Source of the DNA: Gammaproteobacteria bacterium
Lineage (GTDB): Bacteria > Pseudomonadota > Gammaproteobacteria > Steroidobacterales > Steroidobacteraceae
Assembly: GCA_019247195.1 (NCBI GenBank)
Contig: JAFAPI010000152.1
Location: forward strand, 1-32,637
Reading direction: 5' to 3'
Length of the DNA stretch: 32,637 nucleotides
The notes beneath the pieces were generated by a model. The model made no database searches, was not told where the DNA came from, and saw only the letters and a program-made list of their open reading frames with translations. This document shows positions 26,171 to 32,637 of this stretch, piece by piece. Each line of letters starts with the position of its first letter. Position 1 is the stretch's first letter. The translations under genes were made by a program, and so were the position numbers.

Positions 26171-26290
26171 GGCGCGGGAACGGCTGCGCCGCGCGCGGCC
26201 CAGGCGACTTATTTCCATAGGCGCGCACGAACCCGCCGGCCCGTGGCGGGCACATACGGCAGGGTGCCCTTTTCCGGTAGGCTTGCCGCC
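26171..26290 (+). other. dxs-folE2 intergenic region
   Basis: The 120-base gap holds a 12-bp palindrome GCCGCGCGCGGC (26188-26199) and a hairpin CCCGCC-7-GGCGGG (26232-26250) without a T-run. It also has TAGGCT (26278-26283), a weak -10-like element that would start transcription one base before the folE2 ATG. I see no strong promoter, no Zur-like palindrome and no Shine-Dalgarno. Confidence 0.35.
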
Positions 26291-27133
26291 ATGAACCCGC
26301 CCTCACTGGCCGCCAAGGTTGCGCGCGTACCCCTCGCCGAGGTCGAGGACGTGCAGGCGCGGGCCGACACCCGGCAGTTGCCGATCAACCGTGTCGGCAT
26401 CAAGGACATCGCGCACCCGGTGCGGGTCAAGGACCGCTCCTCCGGCGAGCAGCACACGATCGCCAAATTCAACATGTACGTGAGCCTGCCGCATAACTTC
26501 AAGGGCACGCACATGTCGCGCTTCGTGGAAATACTGCACGCCGAGCGCGAGATCTCCGTGGAGTCCTTCCGCGCCATGTTGCGCACCGTTACCGAGCGGC
26601 TCGAGGCTGATACCGGCCACATCGAGATGAGTTTCCCCTTCTTCGTGATGAAACGCGCCCCGGTGTCGGGCGTCGAGAGCCTGATGGATTACCAGGCGAT
26701 GCTGATCGGCGAGCACCACCAGGGGGAGACCCAGCTGTGGGTCCAGGTGCGCGTGCCGGTGACCAGCCTGTGCCCGTGCTCAAAGAAGATCTCCGCCTAT
26801 GGCGCGCATAACCAGCGCTCCCAGGTCAGCATCCGCGTGCGGCTGCGCAGCCACATGTGGATCGAAGAGCTGATCGACATCGCCGAGGGCGAGGCCTCGT
26901 GCGAGCTGTACGGCATCCTCAAGCGTCCCGACGAGAAATACGTCACCGAGCGCGCCTATGAGAACCCGAAGTTCGTCGAAGACGTGGTGCGCGACGTGGC
27001 CACGCGCCTCAACCGCGACGAACGCGTCGCCGCGTACTGCGTCGAAGCGGAGAATTTCGAATCGATCCACAATCATTCCGCCTACGCCCGTATCGAGCGA
27101 GACAAGCAGCCCGCGGGCGCGCCGCGCGGATGA
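26291..27133 (+). CDS. folE2: GTP cyclohydrolase FolE2 (type IB)
   Basis: FolE2 opens GTP to give 7,8-dihydroneopterin triphosphate, the entry to folate and, in many bacteria, queuosine synthesis. It can work with metals other than zinc, unlike FolE. The 280-residue product has the active-site cysteine in [12 protein letters not shown] (C161, C163), the HNQRS segment with H173, [20 protein letters not shown] and the C-terminal [10 protein letters not shown]. The ATG at 26291 is chosen over one at 26243, which would add 16 unlike residues. In some bacteria folE2 is under Zur control, but no Zur-like site is visible here. Confidence 0.95.
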   Translation: MNPPSLAAKVARVPLAEVEDVQARADTRQLPINRVGIKDIAHPVRVKDRSSGEQHTIAKFNMYVSLPHNFKGTHMSRFVEILHAEREISVESFRAMLRTVTERLEADTGHIEMSFPFFVMKRAPVSGVESLMDYQAMLIGEHHQGETQLWVQVRVPVTSLCPCSKKISAYGAHNQRSQVSIRVRLRSHMWIEELIDIAEGEASCELYGILKRPDEKYVTERAYENPKFVEDVVRDVATRLNRDERVAAYCVEAENFESIHNHSAYARIERDKQPAGAPRG

Positions 27134-27150
27134 CGATTTCTTAATCCCCC

Positions 27151-27169
27151 GGCCGTTGCGGGCACGGCC
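27151..27169 (+). terminator. Weak hairpin after folE2
   Basis: GGCCGT and ACGGCC pair perfectly around a 7-base loop, 18 bases after the folE2 stop, and CCCGCCCTTCT follows. The T-run is poor, so termination would be inefficient or Rho-assisted. Confidence 0.3.
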
Positions 27170-27237
27170 CCCGCCCTTCTAAGGTCTGCCCTGCCGCAGC
27201 CGTCGCCCCCAAACGCCGCGCGGCGCAGGAGCGAAGC

Positions 27238-27441
27238 ATGCGGCGCTGGAAAAAATGGCTGATGTGGCTCGCGCTGTGCGGCCTGGTCGCCGGGCCGCTG
27301 CAGGCCACACCGATCGCGACCCCGGTCAAGCGCGGAACACGCATCTGTCACCGCGAGGCGGATGCACGCCATCTCACCGGGGCCGCCCGGGTCCAATTCC
27401 TCAAGCAGTGTCACGCCGCCCGGCGGCCCGCTCATCCCTAG
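27238..27441 (+). CDS. Small exported protein with one PsiF-like repeat
   Basis: The 67-residue product has a basic start, a hydrophobic stretch and a probable signal-peptidase site after LQA (residue 23), leaving about 44 residues in the periplasm or outside. The mature part has two cysteines (C37, C58) in the frame C-x3-AD-x4-LTGAARVQFLKQC, which resembles one PsiF repeat (C...A..L.G..R..FM..C). PsiF proteins are phosphate-starvation-linked and of unknown function; most have two repeats. AGGAG at 27227-27231 is a good Shine-Dalgarno. No Pho box is seen. The stop overlaps that of the convergent histidine kinase gene in a CTAG. Confidence 0.65.
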   Translation: MRRWKKWLMWLALCGLVAGPLQATPIATPVKRGTRICHREADARHLTGAARVQFLKQCHAARRPAHP

Positions 27442-28814
27442 GCCGACGCGGGCAACTCCACCAGCACGCGCAGCCCGGGATCATTGCCCTGCAGCTCGAG
27501 CCGCCCCCGATGCAGACGCACGATCGCCGCCACGAGACTCAGGCCCAGGCCGCTGCCCTCCTCGGCCGCGGCGGCGCCAAAGCGCACGAAGGGCTGCCCT
27601 GCACGAGCGCGGTTGGCCGGGTCGATCCCGGGTCCGTTGTCGCTGACGCTCAGCCGCACCGCGCCGGCGAGTGAGCGGACGGCGAGCTCGATGCGCCCGC
27701 CGGATGGCACGTACTTCAGACCGTTCTCGATAAGGTTGGTGAGTAACTGGGCGAGCAGCTGACGGTTGCCCTGCACCACCGCCGGCCCCTGCAGCTCGCT
27801 CGCCAGTGTCAGGCCACGCGTGGCGGCGACCGGCTCGAACAGCTCGGCGAGTTCGGCGGTGAGCTGCGCCAGGTCCACCGCGGCGGCCGCGGCCGGCGCG
27901 GCGCCGGACTCGGCGAGAGCAATCTGCAGCAGCGTGGCCAGGGTGCGCTGCAGATGCTCGATCTCGCGTAAGCCGGCCTCGAGCGACTCGTGCAGCGGCG
28001 GCTCGAGCGCCGGGCTGGCGCGCAGCAGTGCCTCGAGACGGGTGCGCAGCCGGTGCAAGGGCGCGCGCAGATCGTGCGCCGCGCTGTCGAAGGTGGCGCG
28101 CAGCGTGCGCGCCTGCTCCTCCAGGCGGTCGAGCACCCCGTTGACCGCCCCGGCGAGTGCGTCAAATTCGTCGCGCGCGCCCGCCAGCGGCAGCCGCCGC
28201 CCCGCCTCGCCGGCCATGATGCGCTGGCAGGTCTCGGCGACCTCACCGACGCGCCGCGCCAGGCGGAAGCTGAACCAGAAGCCGGCCAGCGCTGCGGCGA
28301 GCGTCGACAGCCCCACGCCCCACAGGGTGGCGATGCGGAACTGCTCCGCAAACCCCCGCCCCTGCGATATGTCGGTGCCGACCAATAGCAGGTCGCCGCC
28401 CGGCAGACGTCGCAGTGCGGCCCGCACCGGGTGCAGGGCGCGACGCCCCGGCTCGATGGTCTCGATCTCGAATTCGGGGTAACGCTCGCTCGGCAGCCCC
28501 TCGAAGGGCCACTCGGTGACGTTCCCGGCGAGACGCTCGAAGGCCGGATCGGCGAGCAGGTACACCGCGCCGATGCGGCCCCAACTGTCGGCACGCAGGT
28601 TGATCTCCTCGGTGAGTCCCGCAATTCCGCCGCGCGCGAATTTATCCTCGAGGCTCTTCAGTTCGGTGTCGATGATCAGGTCGACCTCGGCGGTCACCAA
28701 GCGCCCGGTGAGCAGGTAGGCGCTGCCGAGGGTTACGCCCACCGCCAGGGTGAGCAGCAGCGTGTAGCCGGCGGAGAGGCGGAAGGCGGTGGTGTGGAAC
28801 AGGTTGAGGCGCAC
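27438..28814 (-). CDS. Sensor histidine kinase
   Basis: The 458-residue inner-membrane kinase has a first membrane segment (about 14-36), a periplasmic sensor region (about 37-160), a second membrane segment (about 163-183), a HAMP linker (about 184-237), a HisKA domain with phosphoacceptor H247 (SAAHDLRAPLHRL), and an ATPase domain with the N box (NLIENGLKY, 360-368), G1 DNGPGI (392-397) and G2 GSGLGL (420-425). All catalytic motifs are intact. The GTG start directly abuts the TGA of the response regulator, so the two form a pair. The signal is not known; the periplasmic part has no domain that I recognise. Confidence 0.93.
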   Translation of the reverse strand: MRLNLFHTTAFRLSAGYTLLLTLAVGVTLGSAYLLTGRLVTAEVDLIIDTELKSLEDKFARGGIAGLTEEINLRADSWGRIGAVYLLADPAFERLAGNVTEWPFEGLPSERYPEFEIETIEPGRRALHPVRAALRRLPGGDLLLVGTDISQGRGFAEQFRIATLWGVGLSTLAAALAGFWFSFRLARRVGEVAETCQRIMAGEAGRRLPLAGARDEFDALAGAVNGVLDRLEEQARTLRATFDSAAHDLRAPLHRLRTRLEALLRASPALEPPLHESLEAGLREIEHLQRTLATLLQIALAESGAAPAAAAAVDLAQLTAELAELFEPVAATRGLTLASELQGPAVVQGNRQLLAQLLTNLIENGLKYVPSGGRIELAVRSLAGAVRLSVSDNGPGIDPANRARAGQPFVRFGAAAAEEGSGLGLSLVAAIVRLHRGRLELQGNDPGLRVLVELPASA

Positions 28815-29492
28815 TCAGCCCTCGCGCCGCAGCACGTAGCCCGTGCCGCGCACCGTATGGATGAGCGGCTGGTCGGTGCCGCGGTCGACCGCCTGGCGCA
28901 GTCGGCTGATGTGCACGTCGATGAGATTGCTCTGCGGATCAAAGTGCAGGTCCCAGACGCCCTCGAGCAGCATGGTGCGGGTCACCACCTGTCCAGCCCG
29001 ACGCATGAGGAACTCGAGCAGCTTGAGTTCGCGTGCGGTGAGCTCCAGCTCGCGGCCGCCGCGGGTGACCCGCCGCGCCAAGAGATCAAACTCCAGGTCT
29101 TCGACCCGCAGCCGCGTGGTCGAATGCGCCTGCGCCTGGCGGCGCAGCAGCGCCTCCATCCGCGCCAGCAGCTCCGCAAAGGCGAACGGCTTGGTGAGGT
29201 AGTCGTCCCCGCCCGCCTTCAAGCCGCGCACGCGATCGTCGACGCCGCCGAGCGCCGAGAGCACCAGCACCGGGGTGGTGACGCCGCGCCCGCGCATGGC
29301 CTCGATAATGGCGAGTCCGTCGACCTGCGGCAGCATACGATCGGTGATGACGATGTCGTACCGCTGCTCGCACGCCAGGCTCCGACCGCTGGCGCCGTCG
29401 GCGGCGTGCTCAACCTGGTAGCCGCTCTCGCGCAGACCCTTCACCAGGATGCGCGCCGCCTCGATGTCGTCCTCGATTAGCAGTGCCTGCAC
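28815..29492 (-). CDS. OmpR-family response regulator
   Basis: The 225-residue product has a receiver domain (1-115) with the acidic pair E7/D8-D9, phosphoacceptor D51 (VITDRMLP) and K101 (YLTKPF), and a C-terminal winged-helix DNA-binding domain (about 125-222, ending IHTVRGTGYVL). It is the partner of the histidine kinase encoded immediately downstream. The GTG at 29492 gives MQALLIEDD, the natural start of a receiver domain; a TTG at 29528 is possible. No Shine-Dalgarno is clear. It follows the Ser/Thr kinase gene by 49 bases on the same strand. Targets are unknown. Confidence 0.93.
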   Translation of the reverse strand: MQALLIEDDIEAARILVKGLRESGYQVEHAADGASGRSLACEQRYDIVITDRMLPQVDGLAIIEAMRGRGVTTPVLVLSALGGVDDRVRGLKAGGDDYLTKPFAFAELLARMEALLRRQAQAHSTTRLRVEDLEFDLLARRVTRGGRELELTARELKLLEFLMRRAGQVVTRTMLLEGVWDLHFDPQSNLIDVHISRLRQAVDRGTDQPLIHTVRGTGYVLRREG

Positions 29493-29541
29493 GGGCGCAA
29501 GCGTAGGAGCGGCCCCGGGGCAGCGCAAGGCGCGCCGCGGC

Positions 29542-30864
29542 TCAGGCGGCGGGTGGTGCGCGTTCGGCGCTTTGCAGGCGGGCGATGAGCGAGCTGAGGA
29601 AGACGCGGTTGAAACGCAGCTGGCAGGAGGCGGATACCTGCTCGAGGAGCGTCGAGCTTACCTTGAGGACGGTGACCGCGTTGGCGGCACGGATGGTCGC
29701 CGTACGCTTCGCGCCCGGCACGTAGCTCGCCTCGCCGAAACAGTCGCCAGTGTCGAGCACGCCGATGCGTTGCCCGTGGCGCTCCACCGCGCACCCGCCG
29801 GTCACCAGGATGTAGAAGCGATCGTCCATCTCGCCTTCCTTGACGATCTCCTCCCCGGCCGCGTAGTCCTGCCAGCTGCTGGCGCGCAGCACCTCCCAGA
29901 TCTCGGCGTGGGAGAACTCGTGGAAGAACTTCAGCCGCCGCAGCACGCCGAACTGCTCCTGGCGGTCGATGCGCGAGTTGTCCTCGCGCAGCCGCTGGTG
30001 GACGCGCGTCAGCTCGGCCGCGAAATCGAGCCCACTCTTGCAGCGCTTGTCAGGATCCTTCTGCAGCGCGTGCGCCACGACGTTCTCGATCTCCTCGGGC
30101 ACATCCTTGCGCAGCGTATGGATCGGCGGCGGGGTGGCGTAGACGATCTGATGCAGCAGCTTCTGCAGGTTTCCGGCGCGGAACGGCCGGGCCCCGGTCA
30201 GCAGTTCGTACATCACCGCACCCAGCGAGTACAGATCGGAGCGGTTGGTGAGCTCGAGACTCTGCACCTGCTCCGGAGACATGTAAGAAGGGCTGCCGGC
30301 GATACCCTCGATACGCGAGATATCCGAGTCGGAGACCAGCGCGATGCCGAAGTCGATGATGCGCACGTCGCTGTCCTGCGTGAGCATGATGTTGGACGGC
30401 TTGACGTCGCGGTGGATGACGCCGCGCGAATGAGCATAGTGCAGCGCCTTCGCGCACTTGAACATGATCTCCACCGCGTCATCGATGCGCAGCAGATTAT
30501 CCGGCCGGCAGTAGGCGGCCAAAGTGCGCGCGCCATGCACGTGCTCGGTGACGATATAGCAGTGGCCGTTTTCCTCGCCGGCATCGTAAATCGGCAGGAT
30601 ATGCGGGTGCTGCAGCATGCCGACCAGGTGCGCCTCCGACAGGAACATCTTGCGCGCGATGCGCGCGCGCTCCTCGTCGCCGCCGGTGTCCATGTTGTAC
30701 ACCTTGATCGCGACGTCGCGACCGTAGTACGCATCGTGCGAGAGGTAGACCACGCCGGTGCTGCCGCGGCCGACCTCGCGGATCACGACGTACTTGCCGA
30801 TCTTGTCCGGCATGCGCGCCACGGGTTTAGCGGGCGGCACGGGTTTGGTAGCCGATACTGACAT
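29542..30864 (-). CDS. Soluble Ser/Thr protein kinase fused to a cyclic-nucleotide-binding domain
   Basis: The 440-residue product has a Hanks-type kinase domain (about 24-290) with the glycine loop GRGSTGVVY (32-40), K54, HRDVKPSN (D153, N158), DFG (171-173) and SPEQ (196-199), so it should be active. After a linker it has a CRP-like cNMP-binding domain (about 310-410) with FGEA (376-379) and RTA (387-389), aligned to the phosphate-binding cassette of CRP (GEL...RSA). There is no membrane segment, unlike PknB-type kinases. Thr after the invariant Arg is seen in cGMP-selective eukaryotic domains; the ligand here is unknown. The ATG at 30864 fits the kinase start. The two-component genes follow. 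Confidence 0.9.
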   Translation of the reverse strand: MSVSATKPVPPAKPVARMPDKIGKYVVIREVGRGSTGVVYLSHDAYYGRDVAIKVYNMDTGGDEERARIARKMFLSEAHLVGMLQHPHILPIYDAGEENGHCYIVTEHVHGARTLAAYCRPDNLLRIDDAVEIMFKCAKALHYAHSRGVIHRDVKPSNIMLTQDSDVRIIDFGIALVSDSDISRIEGIAGSPSYMSPEQVQSLELTNRSDLYSLGAVMYELLTGARPFRAGNLQKLLHQIVYATPPPIHTLRKDVPEEIENVVAHALQKDPDKRCKSGLDFAAELTRVHQRLREDNSRIDRQEQFGVLRRLKFFHEFSHAEIWEVLRASSWQDYAAGEEIVKEGEMDDRFYILVTGGCAVERHGQRIGVLDTGDCFGEASYVPGAKRTATIRAANAVTVLKVSSTLLEQVSASCQLRFNRVFLSSLIARLQSAERAPPAA

Positions 30865-30883
30865 GGCGCGCTTAAGACGAAAC

Positions 30884-30940
30884 GGCGCCTCAGGATAAGT
30901 GCGGCCCCGGCGGGCGACTGTGATGCACCCCTCAGGCGCC
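30884..30940. repeat. Interrupted 11-bp inverted repeat upstream of the kinase gene
   Basis: GGCGCCTCAGG (30884-30894) and CCTCAGGCGCC (30930-30940) pair at 10 of 11 positions (one C-C mismatch) with 35 bases between. It lies in the 119-base thiL-kinase gap. It may be a pair of protein-binding sites or an mRNA stem in the kinase leader. The gap also has a repeated GCGTGGC next to thiL and no strong promoter. Confidence 0.35.
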
Positions 30941-30983
30941 CTGCGCGCCACGCAGCCACGCGCGCCGGCGGCGCGGAACGCAC

Positions 30984-31949
30984 TCAGCGGAAATGCTGGT
31001 ACCCCGAATGCGAGAAGTCCATCACAGTCCCGTCGCGTACGATGCGTGCGCCGCTCTGCGCCTCCAGCGTGCCGATGCGGGTGTAGCCCCAGCGCGTGGG
31101 CGGCAACGCCGCCTGCAGTGGCGCCAGTCGTGCCGGCGGCACCGCGAAACACAGCTCATAGTCGTCACCGCCGGTGAGCGCCAGCTGGCGTGCGGGCTCC
31201 GGTGCGAGCGCCATGCCGAGGGCGGCGGAGACCGGCACAGCCTGCCACTCGATGCACAGGCCGACCCCGCTCGCCGCGGCGAGCTTGGCGGCGTCCCCGA
31301 GCAGACCATCCGAGACATCGATGCAGGCGCTCGCCCAGTCGCGCAGCGCGGCGCCGAGCGCCAGGCGCGGAGTGGGGCGCAGGAAGCGCTCGCGCAACTG
31401 CTCACCCCAAGGGGCGGCGACAGCGAGCTGGCCCTGCAGCACGGCGAGTCCCCCAGCGGCGTCGCCCGGCGTGCCACTGACGAAGAGCGCATCGCCCACC
31501 TGCGCACCGCTGCGGCGCAGGGCGCGCCCACGCGGTACGCTGCCGAGCAGTTGCACCGTGATGGACAGCGGCCCGCGCGTCGTATTGCCCCCTACCAGCG
31601 TCACGCCGTGCTGCCGGGCCAGGGCGCCTAGCGCTGCCGCGAATTCGCGGAGCCACCCCTCTTCAGCCTCAGGCAGCGTCAGGGCCAGTAACGCCCAGGC
31701 CGGCGCGGCGCCCATAGCAGCAAGGTCACTCAGGTTGACGGCGAGCGCGCGGTAGCCGAGCGCGGCGGGCGGACAGTCATCGGGAAAGTGCACGCCGGCC
31801 ACCAGGGTATCGGTGGTGGCGACCAACTCGTACCCGGGGGCCGGCTGCAGCACCGCGGCGTCATCACCGACGCCGAGTATCACGTCATCGCGCGCTGCAC
31901 CGATGTCGTGGAAATAGCGCTCGATCAGCGTCTGTTCGCTGAGCCCCAC
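30984..31949 (-). CDS. thiL: Thiamine-monophosphate kinase
   Basis: ThiL phosphorylates thiamine monophosphate to the active cofactor thiamine diphosphate. The 321-residue product has the ATP and magnesium motif GVGDDAAVL (about 26-34), ATTDTLVAGVHF, VNLSDLAAMGA and DVSDGLLGDAAKLA, all typical. Length is normal. The GTG start at 31949 lies nine bases after the nusB stop and inside a hairpin (31941-31960). The ribH-nusB-thiL order is conserved in proteobacteria. Confidence 0.96.
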   Translation of the reverse strand: MGLSEQTLIERYFHDIGAARDDVILGVGDDAAVLQPAPGYELVATTDTLVAGVHFPDDCPPAALGYRALAVNLSDLAAMGAAPAWALLALTLPEAEEGWLREFAAALGALARQHGVTLVGGNTTRGPLSITVQLLGSVPRGRALRRSGAQVGDALFVSGTPGDAAGGLAVLQGQLAVAAPWGEQLRERFLRPTPRLALGAALRDWASACIDVSDGLLGDAAKLAAASGVGLCIEWQAVPVSAALGMALAPEPARQLALTGGDDYELCFAVPPARLAPLQAALPPTRWGYTRIGTLEAQSGARIVRDGTVMDFSHSGYQHFR

Positions 31950-31960
31950 GGCCGGGGCTC
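31941..31960 (-). promoter_or_regulatory. Hairpin covering the nusB stop and thiL start
   Basis: GAGCCCC (31941-31947) and GGGGCTC (31954-31960) form a perfect 7-bp stem with a 6-base loop. The nusB stop codon lies at its 5' edge, and the thiL GTG (31949-31947) starts in the loop and ends in the stem. Ribosomes finishing nusB would open it, so it could couple thiL translation to that of nusB. No thiamine riboswitch is seen. Confidence 0.45.
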
Positions 31961-32399
31961 AGTGCTCGTGCGGACGCAGCTCGCGCGCGGCGCGGTCGAG
32001 TACCGCATTCACGAACTTGTGACCGTCCGTCGCGCCGAAGCGCTTGGCGAGGCCGACCGCCTCGTTGATGGCCACTCGGTACGGCACGTCCGGCCGCGCC
32101 GAGAGCTCGAATAGCCCCATGAGCAGGATGGCATGCTCGATTGGATCGAGCAGGCGCGGCTCACGGTCGCCGAGTGTGGCGAGTCGGCCATCGAGCTCCT
32201 CGCGCGTGCGCCACACCCCTTCGACCAGCGCGCGAAAGTACTCCGGGTCGGCCCGTGCCATGTCCTCGGCGTCGCGGAATTCTTGCACCAGGTCCTGCCA
32301 CGGTGCGGCGTTCAGCTGCCAGCGGTAGAGCGCCTGCAGGGCCAGCTTGCGCGCGACGCTGCGCGTGCCACTGTGTTCGCGCGCCGGGGAACCGTGCAT
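31959..32399 (-). CDS. nusB: Transcription antitermination factor NusB
   Basis: NusB with NusE (S10) binds boxA RNA and prevents early termination in rRNA operons. The 146-residue product has the all-helical NusB pattern: RSVARKLALQALYRWQLN at the start, then LLDPIEHAILLMGLFEL, PYRVAINEAVGLAKRFGA and GHKFVNAVLDRAARELR. The ATG at 32399 gives the normal length and lies seven bases after the ribH stop. Confidence 0.95.
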   Translation of the reverse strand: MHGSPAREHSGTRSVARKLALQALYRWQLNAAPWQDLVQEFRDAEDMARADPEYFRALVEGVWRTREELDGRLATLGDREPRLLDPIEHAILLMGLFELSARPDVPYRVAINEAVGLAKRFGATDGHKFVNAVLDRAARELRPHEH

Positions 32400-32406
32400 G
32401 GCCTGA

Positions 32407-32637
32407 TCAGCCGAGACGGGCCATGAGCTCGGCCATCTCAAGCGCGCTGCGCATGGCCTCAGCGCCCTTGTTGTCCGGGCCCGTGCCGGCGCGGGCCTTG
32501 GCCTGCTCGAGGCTGTCGACGGTCAGCACCCCGAAAATCACCGGCACCCCGGTGTCGACGCTCGCGCTCTGCAGTCCGCGCGCGCACTCCCCGGCCACGT
32601 ACTCAAAGTGCGGCGTGTCGCCGCGGATCACGCAGCC
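32407..32637 (-). CDS. ribH: 6,7-dimethyl-8-ribityllumazine synthase, C-terminal part
   Basis: RibH makes the direct precursor of riboflavin and forms a large icosahedral or pentameric shell. The window holds only the last 76 residues; the start lies beyond the right edge. The visible part has [15 protein letters not shown] with the catalytic His of the HxE/HFE segment, then [16 protein letters not shown] and [17 protein letters not shown], all family hallmarks. It leads the conserved ribH-nusB-thiL group. Confidence 0.95.
   Translation of the reverse strand, partial: GCVIRGDTPHFEYVAGECARGLQSASVDTGVPVIFGVLTVDSLEQAKARAGTGPDNKGAEAMRSALEMAELMARLG

Noticed and set aside
26171-26290. A Zur box upstream of folE2.
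   Set aside because: No AT-rich palindrome of the expected kind is present; the repeats there are GC-only.
31950-31958. A thiamine diphosphate riboswitch before thiL.
   Set aside because: The gap from nusB is only 9 bases, with no room for a riboswitch.
1-32637. CRISPR arrays, insertion sequences, attachment sites, tRNA or rRNA genes, prophage.
   Set aside because: No regular direct-repeat arrays, transposase-like frames, RNA-gene signatures or phage genes were seen; gene content is uniform housekeeping in style.

Overview
The window looks like chromosomal backbone of a G+C-rich gammaproteobacterium, probably from the Xanthomonadales/Nevskiales side of the class. The evidence is the gene order (prmB-aroC-usg-fimV-truA-accD-folC-SPOR protein; xseB-ispA-dxs; ribH-nusB-thiL), type IV pilus factors of FimV and FimX type, and EF-P with its lysine ligase EpmA. 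I see no mobile element, tRNA, rRNA, CRISPR array or prophage. Coding density is very high; the longest stretch without a gene is about 250 bases (13928-14176).

Layout. 1-9468 (minus): start of a DedD-type SPOR protein, folC, accD, truA, fimV, a catalytically degenerate aspartate-semialdehyde dehydrogenase paralogue (USG-1 type), aroC, prmB. 9467-13354 (plus): SCO1/SenC copper protein, psd and epmA, each overlapping the next by 4 bases, then a free-methionine-(R)-sulfoxide reductase and RarD. 13358-13927 (minus): efp. 14177-16222 (plus): a FimX-like degenerate GGDEF/EAL protein. 16219-20383 (minus): parC and parE. 20462-22883 (minus): a three-gene cluster of rubrerythrin, a GlpC/HdrD-like Fe-S protein and a DUF3501 protein. 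23018-27441 (plus): xseB, ispA, dxs, folE2 and a small exported PsiF-like protein. 27438-32637 (minus): ribH (partial), nusB, thiL, a soluble Ser/Thr kinase fused to a cyclic-nucleotide-binding domain, an OmpR-type response regulator and its histidine kinase.

How the genes work together. Most are housekeeping: fatty acid (accD), folate (folC, folE2), chorismate (aroC), isoprenoid (ispA, dxs), riboflavin and thiamine (ribH, thiL), chromosome decatenation (parC/parE), and translation or its modification (truA, prmB, epmA/efp). FimV and the FimX-like receptor both point to regulated type IV pili. The least understood parts are (i) the rubrerythrin / Fe-S / DUF3501 cluster, which looks like a redox or peroxide-defence module behind its own divergent promoter and a perfect 15-bp inverted repeat, and (ii) the kinase-cNMP fusion encoded directly upstream of a two-component pair.

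Regulatory reading is by eye only. Several plus-strand genes have a -10-like hexamer just before the start codon and no Shine-Dalgarno sequence, which suggests leaderless or nearly leaderless mRNAs. Two convergent gene pairs share a CTAG in which both stop codons lie, and one divergent pair shares a CATG in which both start codons lie. No hairpin with a clear U-tract terminator was found.
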